From assembly GCA_949710005.1 (NCBI GenBank), contig OX453281.1, positions 20,735,561 through 20,799,560 on the forward strand: DNA of 64,000 bases. The letters are read 5' to 3'. Both the position numbers and the translations under genes were made by a program. The notes beneath the pieces are model-generated. The model was not told where the DNA came from. It did not search any database and worked only from the letters and a program-made list of their open reading frames with translations. How positions within the stretch are numbered: the stretch's first letter is position 1; every line of letters starts with the position of its first letter. Below, in pieces: positions 63,942 to 64,000 of the stretch. This DNA comes from Ricordea florida. Its lineage: Eukaryota > Cnidaria > Anthozoa > Corallimorpharia > Ricordeidae.

Positions 63942-64000
63942 CTGAAATGGCAGGCATAGAGGAAAAGAGGTTAGTTGGCAGGCATGTTTAACATATTTTC

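Overview
The window is animal nuclear DNA, most likely from an anthozoan cnidarian such as a stony coral. The species is an inference from the intron and transposon style, not something read directly. There are two protein-coding genes and neither is complete. No bacterial-style operons are present, and most of the rest is intron packed with transposon debris.

Positions 1-3564, plus strand: the last five exons of a fibrillar collagen gene, encoding its C-propeptide (COLFI/NC1) and ending at a TGA at 3562-3564. A short intergenic stretch (3565-5550) follows, and the two genes meet tail to tail.

Positions 5551-63941, minus strand: about three quarters of a high-voltage-activated Cav2-type voltage-gated calcium channel alpha-1 subunit. 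I placed 40 exons by hand. Every one has a GT donor and an AG acceptor, and all phases join, giving one open frame of 5170 nt (1722 residues plus stop). It runs from the domain I S4 voltage sensor through the AID, domains II, III and IV, the EF-hand and IQ regions, to a C-terminal DDWC. The selectivity filter is EEEE. QQMER in the AID, the domain I turret, the FVN/FLN-type domain III S6 and the xxWC terminus all point to Cav2 rather than Cav1 or Cav3. The N-terminus and S1-S3 of domain I lie beyond position 64000.

The introns, including one of 10.7 kb in the C-terminal tail, hold many short transposons. These include five copies of a PIF/Harbinger-like MITE with TWA target duplications, a TIR family with perfect 8-bp target duplications, tRNA-derived SINEs, truncated LINEs, nested insertions, large hairpins, a palindrome-rich 106-bp satellite in five arrays, and a pair of oppositely oriented tandem arrays near 46.3-48.5 kb. 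Several elements sit within 10-40 nt of Cav2 splice sites. I found no clear new enzymatic or defence system. The most unusual signals are the satellite, the hairpin elements and their positions in this one transcription unit.
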